Positions 53,473 to 62,616 of a stretch of 64,000 nt of DNA are shown piece by piece. Both the position numbers and the translations under genes were made by a program. Origin of the DNA: Rhodospirillaceae bacterium (GTDB lineage: Bacteria; Pseudomonadota; Alphaproteobacteria; UBA8366). The stretch spans positions 350,669 through 414,668 of the forward strand of contig PBKG01000006.1 of NCBI GenBank assembly GCA_002722095.1. Reading direction: 5' to 3'. The notes under the pieces are model-generated. The model was not told where the DNA came from. It saw only the letters and a program-made list of their open reading frames with translations, and ran no database searches. The stretch's first letter is position 1; the number at the start of each line of letters is the position of its first letter.

Positions 53473-55734
53473 ATGTCCGACACTAAAATCAGCGAAAGAG
53501 ACGCGCTCAATTTTCATACCCGCGGCCAGCCGGGCAAAATAGCCCTGCGCGCGACCAAGCCCCTGACCACTCAGCGTGACCTGTCGCTCGCCTACTCGCC
53601 GGGTGTGGCGTATCCCTGTCTCGAAATCGAAAAAGAAATCGACACCGCCTACGACTACACCTCCAAAGGGAACATGGTTGCGGTTATTTCCAATGGCACC
53701 GCCGTGCTTGGCCTCGGAAATATTGGCGCGCTGGCCTCTAAACCGGTGATGGAAGGCAAGGCCGTACTGTTCAAACGCTTCGCCGACATCGACGGATTTG
53801 ATCTGGAGGTGGAAACCGAGGATGTAGAGGAATTCATTTCCTGCGTTCGACTGATCGGAAATGGTTTCGGCGGCATCAATCTCGAAGACATCAAGGCCCC
53901 GGAATGTTTCATCATCGAGCAGAAACTGCGTGAGGAACTCGACGTTCCGGTTTTCCATGACGATCAACATGGAACCGCGATCATCTCCGCGGCAGGCGTA
54001 ATCAACGCGCTCGAGCTTACCGGACGCAAGATGAAAGACATCAAGATGGTGGTGAACGGTGCCGGCGCATCGGCTATCGCCTGCATCGAGTTGATCAAAT
54101 CCATGGGCGTACCCCACGATCAGGTAACACTCTGCGATTCCAAAGGCGTCATCTATCAAGGCCGCGAAGAGGGCATGAACCAATGGAAGTCCGCCCACGC
54201 GGTGCCAACCAAGGACCGCACGCTGGCGGACGCGGTCAAGGGCGCAGATCTGCTATTCGGGCTGTCGGTCAAAGGCGCAGTGTCGGGAGAGATGGTTAAA
54301 TCGATGGCCGATAACCCGATTATCTTCGCGATGGCCAACCCGGATCCGGAGATCACACCGGAAGAGGTAGCCGCGATCCGCGATGACGCCATCATGGCCA
54401 CGGGTCGATCCGATTATCCCAATCAGATCAATAATGTACTTGGGTTCCCCTATATCTTCCGCGGCGCATTGGATGTGCGAGCCTCGACGATCAATGATGA
54501 GATGAAGTCCGCAGCCGCCCATGCGCTCGCCGAACTGGCCCGTGAAGACGTGCCCGACGAAGTCGATGCGGCTTATGGGGGCAAGCGGCTCCGCTACGGC
54601 CCCGACTACATAATTCCGGTGCCCTTCGATCCGCGTTTGATTTCAGCGATCCCGCCAGCGGTCGCCAAGGCAGCGATGAAAAGCAAGGTCGCCCGAAAGC
54701 CAATTGAAGACATGGATGCCTATCGCACCCAGCTTTCCGCACGCCTCGACCCGACGACGTCGAAACTGCAATTCATTTTCCAGCGGGTACAATCGGAAAA
54801 CAAACGCATCGTCTTCGCCGAGGGCGAGGAGGAACGCGTCATTCGCGCAGCTTTGGCCTTCCGCAATGCAGGCTACGGCGAACCAGTGTTGCTCGGACGC
54901 GCAGACCGGGTAGAAGAGACCATGGCAGGCCTCGGTATCGAAGGTGTCGCCGATCTCGAAATTCACAATGCAGCACTCAGCACCGACAAAACGACCTATT
55001 CCGATTACCTTTATGACCGGCTGCAACGGCGGGGCTTTTTGTTTCGGGATTGCCAGCGACTGGTCAATCAGGATCGAAATATATTTGGCGCTTGCATGGT
55101 CGCGTGCGGGGATGTGGACGGCATGGTCACCGGCGTAACTCGCCCGTTCGCAGTCGCCTTTTCGGAAGTGACCCGCGTGATAGACGCCAAGGACGGCGAG
55201 CGCCCGATGGGTATCACCATGATGATGGCGCAGGAAAAAACCATCCTGATCGCCGACAGCCGGGTGCACGAATCGCCCAACAGCGAAGAGTTGGCGGACA
55301 TAGCCTGCGGCGCCGCGGCCTACGCACGTAAGCTCGGCCAAGAGCCACGCGTTGCGATCCTATCGTTCTCGAATTTCGGGCAGCCCAAGCGGCGGCAAAT
55401 GGAACGTGTTCGCCATGCGGTAACGTTATTGGACGAACGCAAGGTGGATTTCGAATATGACGGCGAAATGGCAGTCGATACGGCTCTCGATTTCGAACTG
55501 ATGCAACGCCTGTATCCGTTCTGCCGCCTATCGGGCCCGGCAAATGTTTTGGTGATGCCCGAACTGCACAGCGCCAGCATTTCCTCGAAGCTTTTGCAGG
55601 CTCTCGGCGACGGTACGGTTATCGGCCCGATCCTGGAGGGTCTGTCGAAGCCGGTGCAGTTCGTTCAACTGGGGTGCCGGGTCAGCGATTTGATCAACGC
55701 CGCCGCGATCGCCGCATACGATGCGATCGAATAA
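53473..55734 (+). CDS. maeB: NADP-dependent malic enzyme with C-terminal phosphotransacetylase-like domain
   Basis: Oxidatively decarboxylates malate to pyruvate, giving NADPH. 753 residues, the long proteobacterial form. Malic N-domain: TTQRDLSLAYSPGVAYPC and NMVAVISNGTAVLGLGNIGA; metal/catalytic region GGINLEDIKAPECF and VFHDDQHGTA; NAD-binding MVVNGAGASAIAC. From about 430 a phosphate-acetyltransferase-like domain (FAEGEEERVIRAAL, ACMVACGDVDGMVTGVTR, MLALCSSG-type helices aside) that in this family is regulatory rather than catalytic. The gene stands alone, divergent from mutS. Confidence 0.95.
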   Translation: MSDTKISERDALNFHTRGQPGKIALRATKPLTTQRDLSLAYSPGVAYPCLEIEKEIDTAYDYTSKGNMVAVISNGTAVLGLGNIGALASKPVMEGKAVLFKRFADIDGFDLEVETEDVEEFISCVRLIGNGFGGINLEDIKAPECFIIEQKLREELDVPVFHDDQHGTAIISAAGVINALELTGRKMKDIKMVVNGAGASAIACIELIKSMGVPHDQVTLCDSKGVIYQGREEGMNQWKSAHAVPTKDRTLADAVKGADLLFGLSVKGAVSGEMVKSMADNPIIFAMANPDPEITPEEVAAIRDDAIMATGRSDYPNQINNVLGFPYIFRGALDVRASTINDEMKSAAAHALAELAREDVPDEVDAAYGGKRLRYGPDYIIPVPFDPRLISAIPPAVAKAAMKSKVARKPIEDMDAYRTQLSARLDPTTSKLQFIFQRVQSENKRIVFAEGEEERVIRAALAFRNAGYGEPVLLGRADRVEETMAGLGIEGVADLEIHNAALSTDKTTYSDYLYDRLQRRGFLFRDCQRLVNQDRNIFGACMVACGDVDGMVTGVTRPFAVAFSEVTRVIDAKDGERPMGITMMMAQEKTILIADSRVHESPNSEELADIACGAAAYARKLGQEPRVAILSFSNFGQPKRRQMERVRHAVTLLDERKVDFEYDGEMAVDTALDFELMQRLYPFCRLSGPANVLVMPELHSASISSKLLQALGDGTVIGPILEGLSKPVQFVQLGCRVSDLINAAAIAAYDAIE

Positions 55735-55737
55735 GAA

Positions 55738-56250
55738 TTAGATACGGTTCAAAACGTCCTGATAGGTCTTGGTAGCCTCGGCGCCAAAACAACAGAATGT
55801 CACCGAGGTGATTGGAGTATCTTCCGCCAAAACCGACTTGACGGTTTCCACTGCGATTTCGGTCGCTCGGGCGAGCGGAAACCGGTAAACCCCGGTTGAA
55901 ATCGCCGGAAAAGCCATGCTTGCGACGTCATTTTCAGCCGCAAGACGCAGACTGTTGAGATAACAGGATTCGAGTAACGCTTCTTCGTCAGCGCTTCCCC
56001 CTTGCCAAATCGGGCCCACTGTATGGATCACGTAACGGGCCGGTAATTGGTAGCCGCCGGTGATCTTCGCCTCGCCGGTCGGGCACCCCCCGAGCGTGCG
56101 GCATTCCGCCAGCAGGTCGGGGCCCGCTGCGCGGTGTATGGCGCCGTCGACGCCGCCGCCGCCCAGCAGCGATTCATTCGCCGCATTGACGATGGCATCG
56201 ACCGCGAGCGTGGTGATATCGCCTTCGAAAATCTGCAGTGCGTCGGTCAT
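55738..56250 (-). CDS. Macro-domain protein (O-acetyl-ADP-ribose deacetylase, YmdB/MacroD type)
   Basis: 170 residues from ATG at 56250, overlapping the AmpG-like stop as ATGA. Hydrolyses O-acetyl-ADP-ribose or related ADP-ribose derivatives. Hallmarks of the MacroD class are complete: [41 protein letters not shown] in adjacent blocks, [20 protein letters not shown] and [16 protein letters not shown]. The tight coupling to a permease gene and an adenosine-kinase-like gene upstream suggests a link to ADP-ribose or nucleoside turnover; this is inference. Confidence 0.93.
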   Translation of the reverse strand: MTDALQIFEGDITTLAVDAIVNAANESLLGGGGVDGAIHRAAGPDLLAECRTLGGCPTGEAKITGGYQLPARYVIHTVGPIWQGGSADEEALLESCYLNSLRLAAENDVASMAFPAISTGVYRFPLARATEIAVETVKSVLAEDTPITSVTFCCFGAEATKTYQDVLNRI

Positions 56251-57539
56251 GATGCCTCCTTTTTTGCCTGTGCCCGCGCGGCCAAATAAAGACAAAGAAA
56301 AATTGCCGGCAGCCCAAGCATGCCCGCATAGGCAAAAAAGGCCATATAGCCTGCCCCATCGACCACGATCCCGGAAAACCCGCCGATAAATTTACCCGGC
56401 AAGGTCATTAACGAGCTGAACAAGGCGTATTGGGTCGCGGTGTAGGGCGTACGGGTGAGGCTCGACAAATAGGCGATAAACGCCGAACCGGCGAGCCCGC
56501 CACTGATATTGTCCGCACTGATGACGATTGTGAGCAACGTCAGATCGCGGCCGACCCAAGCCAACAGCGCGAACAAAAGATTTGCCGCAACCACAAGCAC
56601 CGCGCCCAACAATAACGGCCCCATTATGCCGTAGCGCGCGACCAGCACACCGCCCATGAAAGTGCCCAGAATCGTCATGCCAAAGCCGAATGCTTTGATG
56701 ATGTTGGCGATCTCCGTCTTGGAAAACCCGAGATCCACATAAAACGGATTGGCCATCACCCCCATGGATATGTCGCTCACACGGTAGACCGCCACGAACA
56801 AAAGAATTGGCAGCGCCAATGGACCAACTCGGCGGAAGAATTCGCTGAACGGCCGAATCACCGCTTCGTCTAACCATTCGGCAAAGTTTCGTGCGCGTGT
56901 TGGAAGCTTTGTGTCTTGGGGTTCCGGAATCACCCAAACGGTGACAATCCCGATTCCCATCAATGCTGCCATGATGCCGTAGCTCACAGTCCATCCGGCA
57001 AATTCGGCGACATAAAGCGCTCCCGCGCCGGCAACAAGCAAGGCAACACGGTACCCGAGCTGATACGCCGCCGCGAGGGCGCCTTGCATATCATCGGGTG
57101 CGATTTCGATGCGGTACGCATCAATGGCGACGTCTTGCGTCGCGGAGAAAAACGCCACGGCAAGCGCAAACCCTACCAGCATTTGCGGGGCGGAACTCGG
57201 CTCGGAGAAGGCCATCCCCGCAAGCCCGCCCGCAATACCGAGCATTGCCAAAAGCATCCAGGATCGCCGCCGGCCGAGCGCGCGAGTGAAGCCGATGATC
57301 GACATGTGATCTACCACCGGGGCCCAAATCACCTTGATCGAGTAGGTGATTCCGATCCAACTCACAAACCCGATCGCGGTTCGGCTGATTCCGGCTTCGC
57401 GCAACCAAAGCGACAGCGTCGAAAACACCAACAAAAACGGCAAGCCTGCGGAAAATCCCAGGAAAAGAAGCGCCAGAACGCGTTTTTCCCCATAGATGGT
57501 GAGCGCGTCACGCCAGCTTCTTGTTGGCGGGTTGGGCAC
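56247..57539 (-). CDS. MFS permease, AmpG (muropeptide) family
   Basis: 430 residues with about 12 membrane segments. AmpG-like features: [51 protein letters not shown] and [16 protein letters not shown], each in the expected order. AmpG imports anhydro-muropeptides for peptidoglycan recycling; several AmpG-like paralogues exist in alphaproteobacteria and substrates vary. It begins 11 bases after the adenosine-kinase-like gene and overlaps the macro-domain gene, so the three form one operon. No other recycling gene is adjacent. Confidence 0.85.
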   Translation of the reverse strand: MPNPPTRSWRDALTIYGEKRVLALLFLGFSAGLPFLLVFSTLSLWLREAGISRTAIGFVSWIGITYSIKVIWAPVVDHMSIIGFTRALGRRRSWMLLAMLGIAGGLAGMAFSEPSSAPQMLVGFALAVAFFSATQDVAIDAYRIEIAPDDMQGALAAAYQLGYRVALLVAGAGALYVAEFAGWTVSYGIMAALMGIGIVTVWVIPEPQDTKLPTRARNFAEWLDEAVIRPFSEFFRRVGPLALPILLFVAVYRVSDISMGVMANPFYVDLGFSKTEIANIIKAFGFGMTILGTFMGGVLVARYGIMGPLLLGAVLVVAANLLFALLAWVGRDLTLLTIVISADNISGGLAGSAFIAYLSSLTRTPYTATQYALFSSLMTLPGKFIGGFSGIVVDGAGYMAFFAYAGMLGLPAIFLCLYLAARAQAKKEAS

Positions 57540-57550
57540 CGTTCGAACTT

Positions 57551-58537
57551 TTAGGACAGCTTCGCTGCGACCAGCGCCGCCAAATCCTGTTCCGGCCGGG
57601 CTCCGTAATGACTAATGACCTCGGCCGCAGCGATGGCGCCAATTTGTCCGCATCGAGCTAAATCCATGCCCTTGCTGAGCCCATAGAGGAATCCTGCGGC
57701 GAATTGATCGCCGGCGCCGGTCGTATCCACCAGTTCGGCAACCGGTTCTGCAGCCACCTCGATCCGTTCGCCTTTCGCCATGATCACCGCTCCCTTTTCA
57801 CCGCAGGTAACGCAGACGATACCGCACTTGCCGCTCGCGCAGCTAATTGCCTGATCGAAGCTATCGGCCTCGTAAAGGCTTACGATTTCCAGCTCGTTGG
57901 CAAAAAGAATGTCCGTATGGTGCTCGACCAAGTCGATGAATGCGCCGCGATGACGATCGACACAAAAGCTGTCCGATAGTGTTACCGCCACCGCCCCGCC
58001 AGCAGTATGAGTAAGATTTGCTGCCCGCAAGATCGCCTGTTGCGCCACCGGCTGATCGAACAGATAGCCCTCCATATAAACAATTTCGCTGTCGGCAATC
58101 GCCGTTTCATCGAGATCTTCCGGGGCCAACAGTGCCGCTGTGCCAAGATGCGTACACATGGTGCGTTGGGCATCGGGTGTTACGAAAACCAGACAGCACC
58201 CAGTCGGCAAGCCGTCCGCCGCCGGAAGCCCAGCGAACGCACAGCCCAGCTTTTCCATGTCCGCCTGAAAGGCGCGCCCAAACTCGTCGTCCTTAAGCTT
58301 GCCGATGAAAGCGCCCTTGCCACCAAGTGAGGCAAAACCGGCCATCGAGTTGGCGCACGAGCCGCCGGACGCCTGATGCGGCGCGGACATGGTCGCAAAC
58401 AAATCGTCGGCCTCGCCCTCATCAACGAGCTGCATGCCACCTTTCGGTAGATTTTTACGAGTGAGAAAATCGTCGTCAGCATCGGACAGCACATCGACCA
58501 ACGCATTCCCGATACCGAGAAGATCATATTTGGCCAT
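57551..58537 (-). CDS. PfkB-family carbohydrate kinase, probable adenosine kinase
   Basis: Start ATG at 58537 (MAKYDLLGIGNALVDVL) gives 328 residues; the frame is open further upstream without homology. Ribokinase fold: GGSCANSMAGFASLGGKGAFIGKLKDDEFG region near 75-105, and the anion-hole/catalytic Asp motif DTTGAGDQFAAGFLYG near 285. Adenosine kinases of this subgroup phosphorylate adenosine to AMP; the related sugar kinases cannot be fully excluded. First gene of a three-gene operon with an AmpG-like permease and a macro-domain protein. Confidence 0.85.
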   Translation of the reverse strand: MAKYDLLGIGNALVDVLSDADDDFLTRKNLPKGGMQLVDEGEADDLFATMSAPHQASGGSCANSMAGFASLGGKGAFIGKLKDDEFGRAFQADMEKLGCAFAGLPAADGLPTGCCLVFVTPDAQRTMCTHLGTAALLAPEDLDETAIADSEIVYMEGYLFDQPVAQQAILRAANLTHTAGGAVAVTLSDSFCVDRHRGAFIDLVEHHTDILFANELEIVSLYEADSFDQAISCASGKCGIVCVTCGEKGAVIMAKGERIEVAAEPVAELVDTTGAGDQFAAGFLYGLSKGMDLARCGQIGAIAAAEVISHYGARPEQDLAALVAAKLS

Positions 58538-58561
58538 AAGGCCCTCCAAATAGTTCTTGCC

Positions 58562-58586
58562 GCCGCCGCCGGCAGGCGCCAGGCGG
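58562..58586. repeat. Inverted repeat CGCCGCC-11-GGCGGCG upstream of the kinase gene
   Basis: Seven-base perfect arms (58562-58568, 58580-58586), 25-49 bases before the kinase ATG, in the 134-base gap to the divergent EI24 gene. It could be a leader hairpin for the kinase operon. Confidence 0.35.
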
Positions 58587-58671
58587 CGTGAGTATAGCGG
58601 GACAAGCGGGACCGACAAGAAGTGCGACCGTTTCCCTTGCGGCTGACGCGCACCATCGTTATTGATGCGAG

Positions 58672-59382
58672 ATGTTCAAGTTTTTATTGAAAGCGTTGGC
58701 CCAATTATCCGACCCCGCACTACGCCGGGTAATGTATTTCGGAATTCTGGGTTCGGTCTTGGTATTCGGCACGCTCGCCATGGGGCTTTGGTATCTTTTC
58801 GACACCATACCCGCTGAAAGCGTGCCATTTCTCACCACGATCCGGGATTGGCTCGGCGGTTCATTCGAATGGGTCTCGGGGATTTTGTTCGCCGGCGGTA
58901 TCGGCGTGCTGACCTTTTTGCTATTCCCCGGCGTGGTCACGATCATCGTCGGCATATTTCTCGAAGACGTCGTAAAGGCTGTCGAAGCCAAGCATTATCC
59001 AAACTTACCGGCGGGCCGGGATCAACCGATTCGGGAAATCGTCATCTCAACGGTGAAATTCGCTTGTCTCGTATTATTGGTAAATGTGCTGGCGCTTCCG
59101 CTTTACATCCTGCTGATTTTCCTGCCGCCACTCAATCTGGTGCTTTTTTATGCCATCAACGGCTATTTGACGGGCCGCGAATATTTCGAACTTGTCGGGC
59201 TGTTACGACGCGAGCCAGCGGAAACCGAACGGCTTCGGAAACGCCATCGGGGTCGCGTCCAATTGGCAGGAATTATGCTGGTCTTTCTGATGACAATCCC
59301 GTTCGTGAACTTGCTGGCGCCGGTTATTGCAACAGCCTTTATGGTGCATTTTATTCACGACCTGCCGGCGGACACCGAATAA
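58672..59382 (+). CDS. EI24-domain (CysZ-like) integral membrane protein
   Basis: 236 residues with about five hydrophobic segments: YFGILGSVLVFGTLAMGLWYL, LFAGGIGVLTFLLFPGVVTI, LVLLVNVLALPLYILLIFL, and VQLAGIMLVFLMTIPFVNLL. The EI24 signature NLVLFYAINGYLTGREYFELV (split here into NLVLFYAINGYL and TGREYFELV) is clear. The family includes the CysZ sulfate channel of enterobacteria, but most members, including short alphaproteobacterial ones, have no tested function. A sulfate role is not implied by the neighbours here. Confidence 0.85.
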   Translation: MFKFLLKALAQLSDPALRRVMYFGILGSVLVFGTLAMGLWYLFDTIPAESVPFLTTIRDWLGGSFEWVSGILFAGGIGVLTFLLFPGVVTIIVGIFLEDVVKAVEAKHYPNLPAGRDQPIREIVISTVKFACLVLLVNVLALPLYILLIFLPPLNLVLFYAINGYLTGREYFELVGLLRREPAETERLRKRHRGRVQLAGIMLVFLMTIPFVNLLAPVIATAFMVHFIHDLPADTE

Positions 59383-59409
59383 GGTCAACCTCCCCCGCAC
59401 CGCGATTGG

Positions 59410-59437
59410 TTGACACCGCTTCGCGGTCCACTACATT
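59410..59437 (+). promoter_or_regulatory. Candidate promoter of the bactofilin gene
   Basis: TTGACA (59410-59415), a perfect -35 box, 16-base spacer, TACATT (59432-59437). The spacer holds ACCGC-TTC-GCGGT, a small inverted repeat. The start would be near 59444, about 50 bases before the ATG. Confidence 0.5.
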
Positions 59438-59495
59438 GCCTTGATAGGAGAAGATTGGCTCGCGCGGGCCGTTTTTAACGCCGGAGGGGCAAACT

Positions 59496-59960
59496 ATGGC
59501 CGCAGATCCCAAGTCACCGACTGCTTTACCCGAAGGATTCGCCAAACGTGTGGTGAGTATTCCTGGATCCGCCAGTCCCGGATCTGTTTCAAGTGGCGAG
59601 ACCGGCAAAAAGCTGGTTGTCGGCAAGGATATTTGTTTGTCCGGCGAGATAACCGCTTGCGATACGCTGGTTGTCGAAGGCCAGGTCGAAGCTTCGCTGA
59701 AAGACAGCCGCATGTTCGAAGTTACAGAAAGCGGCGATTTCAAAGGCAAAGTGGAAATCGACGTTGCCGAGATTCGCGGCAAGTTCGAAGGCGAGTTGAC
59801 CGCAAAAACACGGCTAATCATTCGTCGGTCCGGTGTCGCCACCGGCACGATTCGCTACCGCTTACTGGAAATCGAACAAGGCGGAGAAATAGCAGGCACG
59901 GTGGAAGTGCTGCCGGATCTCGACGGAGACGGCGACAATGACGATTCCGAGGCCGCCTAA
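59496..59960 (+). CDS. Bactofilin (polymer-forming cytoskeletal protein)
   Basis: 154 residues. A short N-terminal tail (about 1-38, Ser/Pro/Gly-rich) is followed by the right-handed beta-helix DUF583 domain: KLVVGKDICLSGEITACDTL, VVEGQVEASLKDSRMFEV, GDFKGKVEIDVAEIRGKFEG, RLIIRRSGVATGTIRY. An acidic tail with DLDGDGDNDD ends the protein. Bactofilins self-assemble into filaments that place cell-wall enzymes. AGGGG lies before the ATG. The lipoprotein gene follows at once. Confidence 0.92.
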   Translation: MAADPKSPTALPEGFAKRVVSIPGSASPGSVSSGETGKKLVVGKDICLSGEITACDTLVVEGQVEASLKDSRMFEVTESGDFKGKVEIDVAEIRGKFEGELTAKTRLIIRRSGVATGTIRYRLLEIEQGGEIAGTVEVLPDLDGDGDNDDSEAA

Positions 59961-59961
59961 G

Positions 59962-60468
59962 GTGTTATCCCGCAAATTTGTTCGTCTGGCAGCGGTTGCC
60001 CTTTTCGCCGGAGTTTTTGCAAGCGCCTGTGAGATTGGTCCCGATGGGCAACTGACATTCGCTGTCGATCCCGCACTCTTTGGCGGAAGCGCTCCTGCCG
60101 AAATCGAAAAGAAGGATGCAAAGGCAACGGTGGATATGCCGACGGCGATTACGCTCGGGATTTCGAAACTCGACGAAAACGGTGCCAAGGAATTTAAGGG
60201 TCAAAAGGCAGAGTCACTGGTGCGCGTCATCGGCCGGCCGGACTTCGTGCGCCGGGATGGGCCCGCCCAGATCTGGCAATATCGTTCCAGCGCCTGCATC
60301 CTGGATCTGTTCGTTTACGGAAAACAAAGCGAGCAGAAGATTGCCCATTCGGAACTGCGCGGCAGCGCCGTTGGTAAAGCGCCGGCAAATGGATGTTTCG
60401 CGAAATTGTTAGAGGGCCGAATCGGCTCGAAACACGCGCTGCGCTCGATTAAAGCGTCTTCTCTTTAA
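59962..60468 (+). CDS. Lipoprotein of unknown function, coupled to bactofilin
   Basis: 168 residues from a GTG one base after the bactofilin stop, giving the signal sequence MLSRKFVRLAAVALFAG and a lipobox FASAC, so the mature protein would start at that Cys with a lipid anchor. An ATG at 59938 inside bactofilin is a less likely alternative because it adds residues before the signal peptide. The C-terminal half has VRVIGRPDFVRRDGPAQIWQY and CILDLFVY, faintly like the BamE/SmpA fold (unsure). The last 20 bases overlap the convergent nth gene. Confidence 0.8.
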   Translation: MLSRKFVRLAAVALFAGVFASACEIGPDGQLTFAVDPALFGGSAPAEIEKKDAKATVDMPTAITLGISKLDENGAKEFKGQKAESLVRVIGRPDFVRRDGPAQIWQYRSSACILDLFVYGKQSEQKIAHSELRGSAVGKAPANGCFAKLLEGRIGSKHALRSIKASSL

Positions 60469-61081
60469 ATCCGCACAAATCGCTAACGACACAAGCCGGG
60501 CATTCGGGTTTGCGCGCCTTGCACACATATCGGCCGTGAAGAATGAGCCAATGATGGGCGTGGCGCATATATTTATCCGGCACCACGTTTAAAAACTTAT
60601 TCTCCACCGCCAGGGGCGTTTTTCCGGGCGCCATGCCGGTTCGATTGCCAAGCCGAAACAGGTGCGTGTCGACGGCAATCGTTGGCTCTCCGAATGCGAT
60701 ATTCAGCACCACGTTCGCGGTCTTGCGACCGACGCCGGGTAGTTTCTGTAGGGCGTCCCTGTCTCTCGGCACCTCGCTGCCATGCTCGTCTATCAGGATC
60801 TGACTGAGCGCGATGACATTTTTGGCCTTGCCGTTAAAAAGCCCAATCGTCTTGATGTAGCCTTTGAGTTTGCGCTCGCCGAGCTCAACCATTTTTTCGG
60901 GCGTATCGACCACCTTGAACAAAGGCCCCGTTGCCTTATTGACGCCCACATCGGTCGCCTGCGCGGACAGCACCACCGCCACCAGCAGGGTATATTCATT
61001 GACATAGTGGAGTTCGCCTTGGGGGTCGGGCCGTTCTTCCTCGAGACGGCGAAAGAACTCTTCGATGCGGGTATTTTGCAT
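60449..61081 (-). CDS. nth: Endonuclease III
   Basis: Base-excision repair glycosylase/AP lyase for oxidised pyrimidines. The ATG at 61081 gives MQNTRIEEFFRRLEEE and 210 residues; the longer frame to 61138 is not family-like. Catalytic K120 lies in the helix-hairpin-helix LPGVGRKTANVVLN and D138 in AVDTHLFRLGNR, the same numbers as in E. coli. The 4Fe-4S cysteines follow the C-x6-C-x2-C-x5-C pattern in CKARKPECPACVVSDLC. Confidence 0.96.
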   Translation of the reverse strand: MQNTRIEEFFRRLEEERPDPQGELHYVNEYTLLVAVVLSAQATDVGVNKATGPLFKVVDTPEKMVELGERKLKGYIKTIGLFNGKAKNVIALSQILIDEHGSEVPRDRDALQKLPGVGRKTANVVLNIAFGEPTIAVDTHLFRLGNRTGMAPGKTPLAVENKFLNVVPDKYMRHAHHWLILHGRYVCKARKPECPACVVSDLCGFKEKTL

Positions 61082-61190
61082 GGAGAGAATCCTAATCGCC
61101 CTTTGTCCTATAGCCAAGACCGAACCTTCATTTTTCACGAATTTTCATTAAGCTGGACAGGTCAGGACATGGAGGTGATAAACTTCCGCC

Positions 61191-61685
61191 ATGAATGGTG
61201 AGACTCCAACCTTCGATTCTCGGCGAGATGTATATTTCGCCGCTGCGCTTCGGCCCAATCGTAGCCTTAACGCGCCCGGTTTCTGGATATTGATGGGTAT
61301 CGCGTCTGTTTTTGCACTCGGCATTGGTACCGCATTTATGTTGGTCGGCGCATGGCCCGTATTGGGGTTCTGCGGCCTGGAAATATTACTGCTCTACTGG
61401 GCATTCCGAGCCAATTATCGGAGCGGACGCGGAGGCGAAGATCTGCAATTGACCGAAAAGGTGATGGAGGTCGTACGCACATCGCCTTACGGCCAAACCC
61501 GGTATTGGCATTTCGAACCAACCTGGCTGCAGGTGCTGATCGATGATCCCCCCGAACACCACAGCAAACTCAAACTGGCGAGCCACGGAAGGTCGTTGGA
61601 AATAGGTTCCTTCCTAACGCCCCAAGAGCGTCTACAGGTCGCTCACGCGCTGCGCGACGCACTGAACCGCTGGCGGCGGCGCTAG
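61191..61685 (+). CDS. DUF2244 membrane protein
   Basis: 164 residues. Opening DVYFAAALRPNRSLNAPGFW, then two membrane segments (WILMGIASVFALGIGTAFML, VLGFCGLEILLLYWAF), then a cytoplasmic part with YWHFEPTWLQVLID and GRSLEIGSFLTPQER. This layout is the DUF2244 family, widespread in alphaproteobacteria and without known function. Divergent from nth. Confidence 0.88.
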   Translation: MNGETPTFDSRRDVYFAAALRPNRSLNAPGFWILMGIASVFALGIGTAFMLVGAWPVLGFCGLEILLLYWAFRANYRSGRGGEDLQLTEKVMEVVRTSPYGQTRYWHFEPTWLQVLIDDPPEHHSKLKLASHGRSLEIGSFLTPQERLQVAHALRDALNRWRRR

Positions 61686-61703
61686 TCCGACTCGTCCCTT
61701 TCG

Positions 61704-62594
61704 ATGTCGTCAAATTTGAAACCTGCGCATTTGGCCGCGCTATGCGCCTTGGTGCTTTTTTGGAGCCTGGCATTCGTGATGCTGAAAATCGCCGTCGCGA
61801 CGGTGCCGCCGGCAAGCGCTGCATTTTCACGCCTGCTGGTTGCCGCGGTGATGTTGTGGGCGATCATGCGGTTGATGGGCCAACGGTTGAGCTGGAACCC
61901 GACACATTGGCGCTACTTTCTGTTGCTCGGCTTTATCGCCAACGCACTGCCATTCCTGTTGGTCCTACACGGAATGCGGCATATCGATTCGGGCCTGGGT
62001 GCGATCCTTATGGGAGCAATGCCCGTCGTAACCGTGGTGCTCGCGCATTTCTTCTCCGACGGGTCGGAGAGGCTGACGCCAAGGAAGACCATTGGCGTCG
62101 GGATCGGGTTTGCCGCCCTGCTGTTGCTCATCGGGCCGGCCGCGCTGGAAGGACTGGGCCGTCATGTGTTTGCGGAACTCTCGGTAATCGGCGGTGCAAT
62201 CTGTTTCGCCGTTGCCGCTGTGGTAACCCGCCGGGCCCCGGAGCTGCCGATTTGCACCTTAAGCGCAGGTGTAATGATCACCGCAACCCTCTGCGCACTG
62301 CCCATCGCTCTCATTTCCGATTGGCCATTTTCCATCTCGCCGGACCCCAAAGCCCTGTGGGCACTTCTTTGGCTCGGAATATTTCCCACCGGCCTGGCGA
62401 CCCTGCTTTATTTCTTCGTCGTCCTTGGGGCAGGCACCGGATTTTTCGCCATGAGCAACTACCTGGTACCGGTTGCCGGCGTATTTTGGGGCGTTCTGTT
62501 TTTGAGCGAGCAGCCGGATTGGCAAAGCCTTGCAGCGCTCGCGATGATACTTGCGGGAATTTGGCTCGTGGGACCCGCTCAAGCAAAAAGATAG
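61704..62594 (+). CDS. EamA/DMT-family permease
   Basis: 296 residues, ten predicted membrane segments in two EamA repeats (about 8-140 and 150-290). Landmarks: LCALVLFWSLAFVMLKIAVA, GLGAILMGAMPVVTVVLAHF, and GTGFFAMSNYLVPVAGVFWG in the second repeat. Members export metabolites or amino acids; the substrate cannot be told. It begins 18 bases after the DUF2244 gene, so they may be co-transcribed. Confidence 0.9.
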   Translation: MSSNLKPAHLAALCALVLFWSLAFVMLKIAVATVPPASAAFSRLLVAAVMLWAIMRLMGQRLSWNPTHWRYFLLLGFIANALPFLLVLHGMRHIDSGLGAILMGAMPVVTVVLAHFFSDGSERLTPRKTIGVGIGFAALLLLIGPAALEGLGRHVFAELSVIGGAICFAVAAVVTRRAPELPICTLSAGVMITATLCALPIALISDWPFSISPDPKALWALLWLGIFPTGLATLLYFFVVLGAGTGFFAMSNYLVPVAGVFWGVLFLSEQPDWQSLAALAMILAGIWLVGPAQAKR

Positions 62595-62616
62595 GCCAAT
62601 TTTCGATTAGGCCCGT

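Noticed and set aside
53392..54198. Open frame of 268 codons on the minus strand
   Set aside because: Antisense to maeB; no family match by eye.
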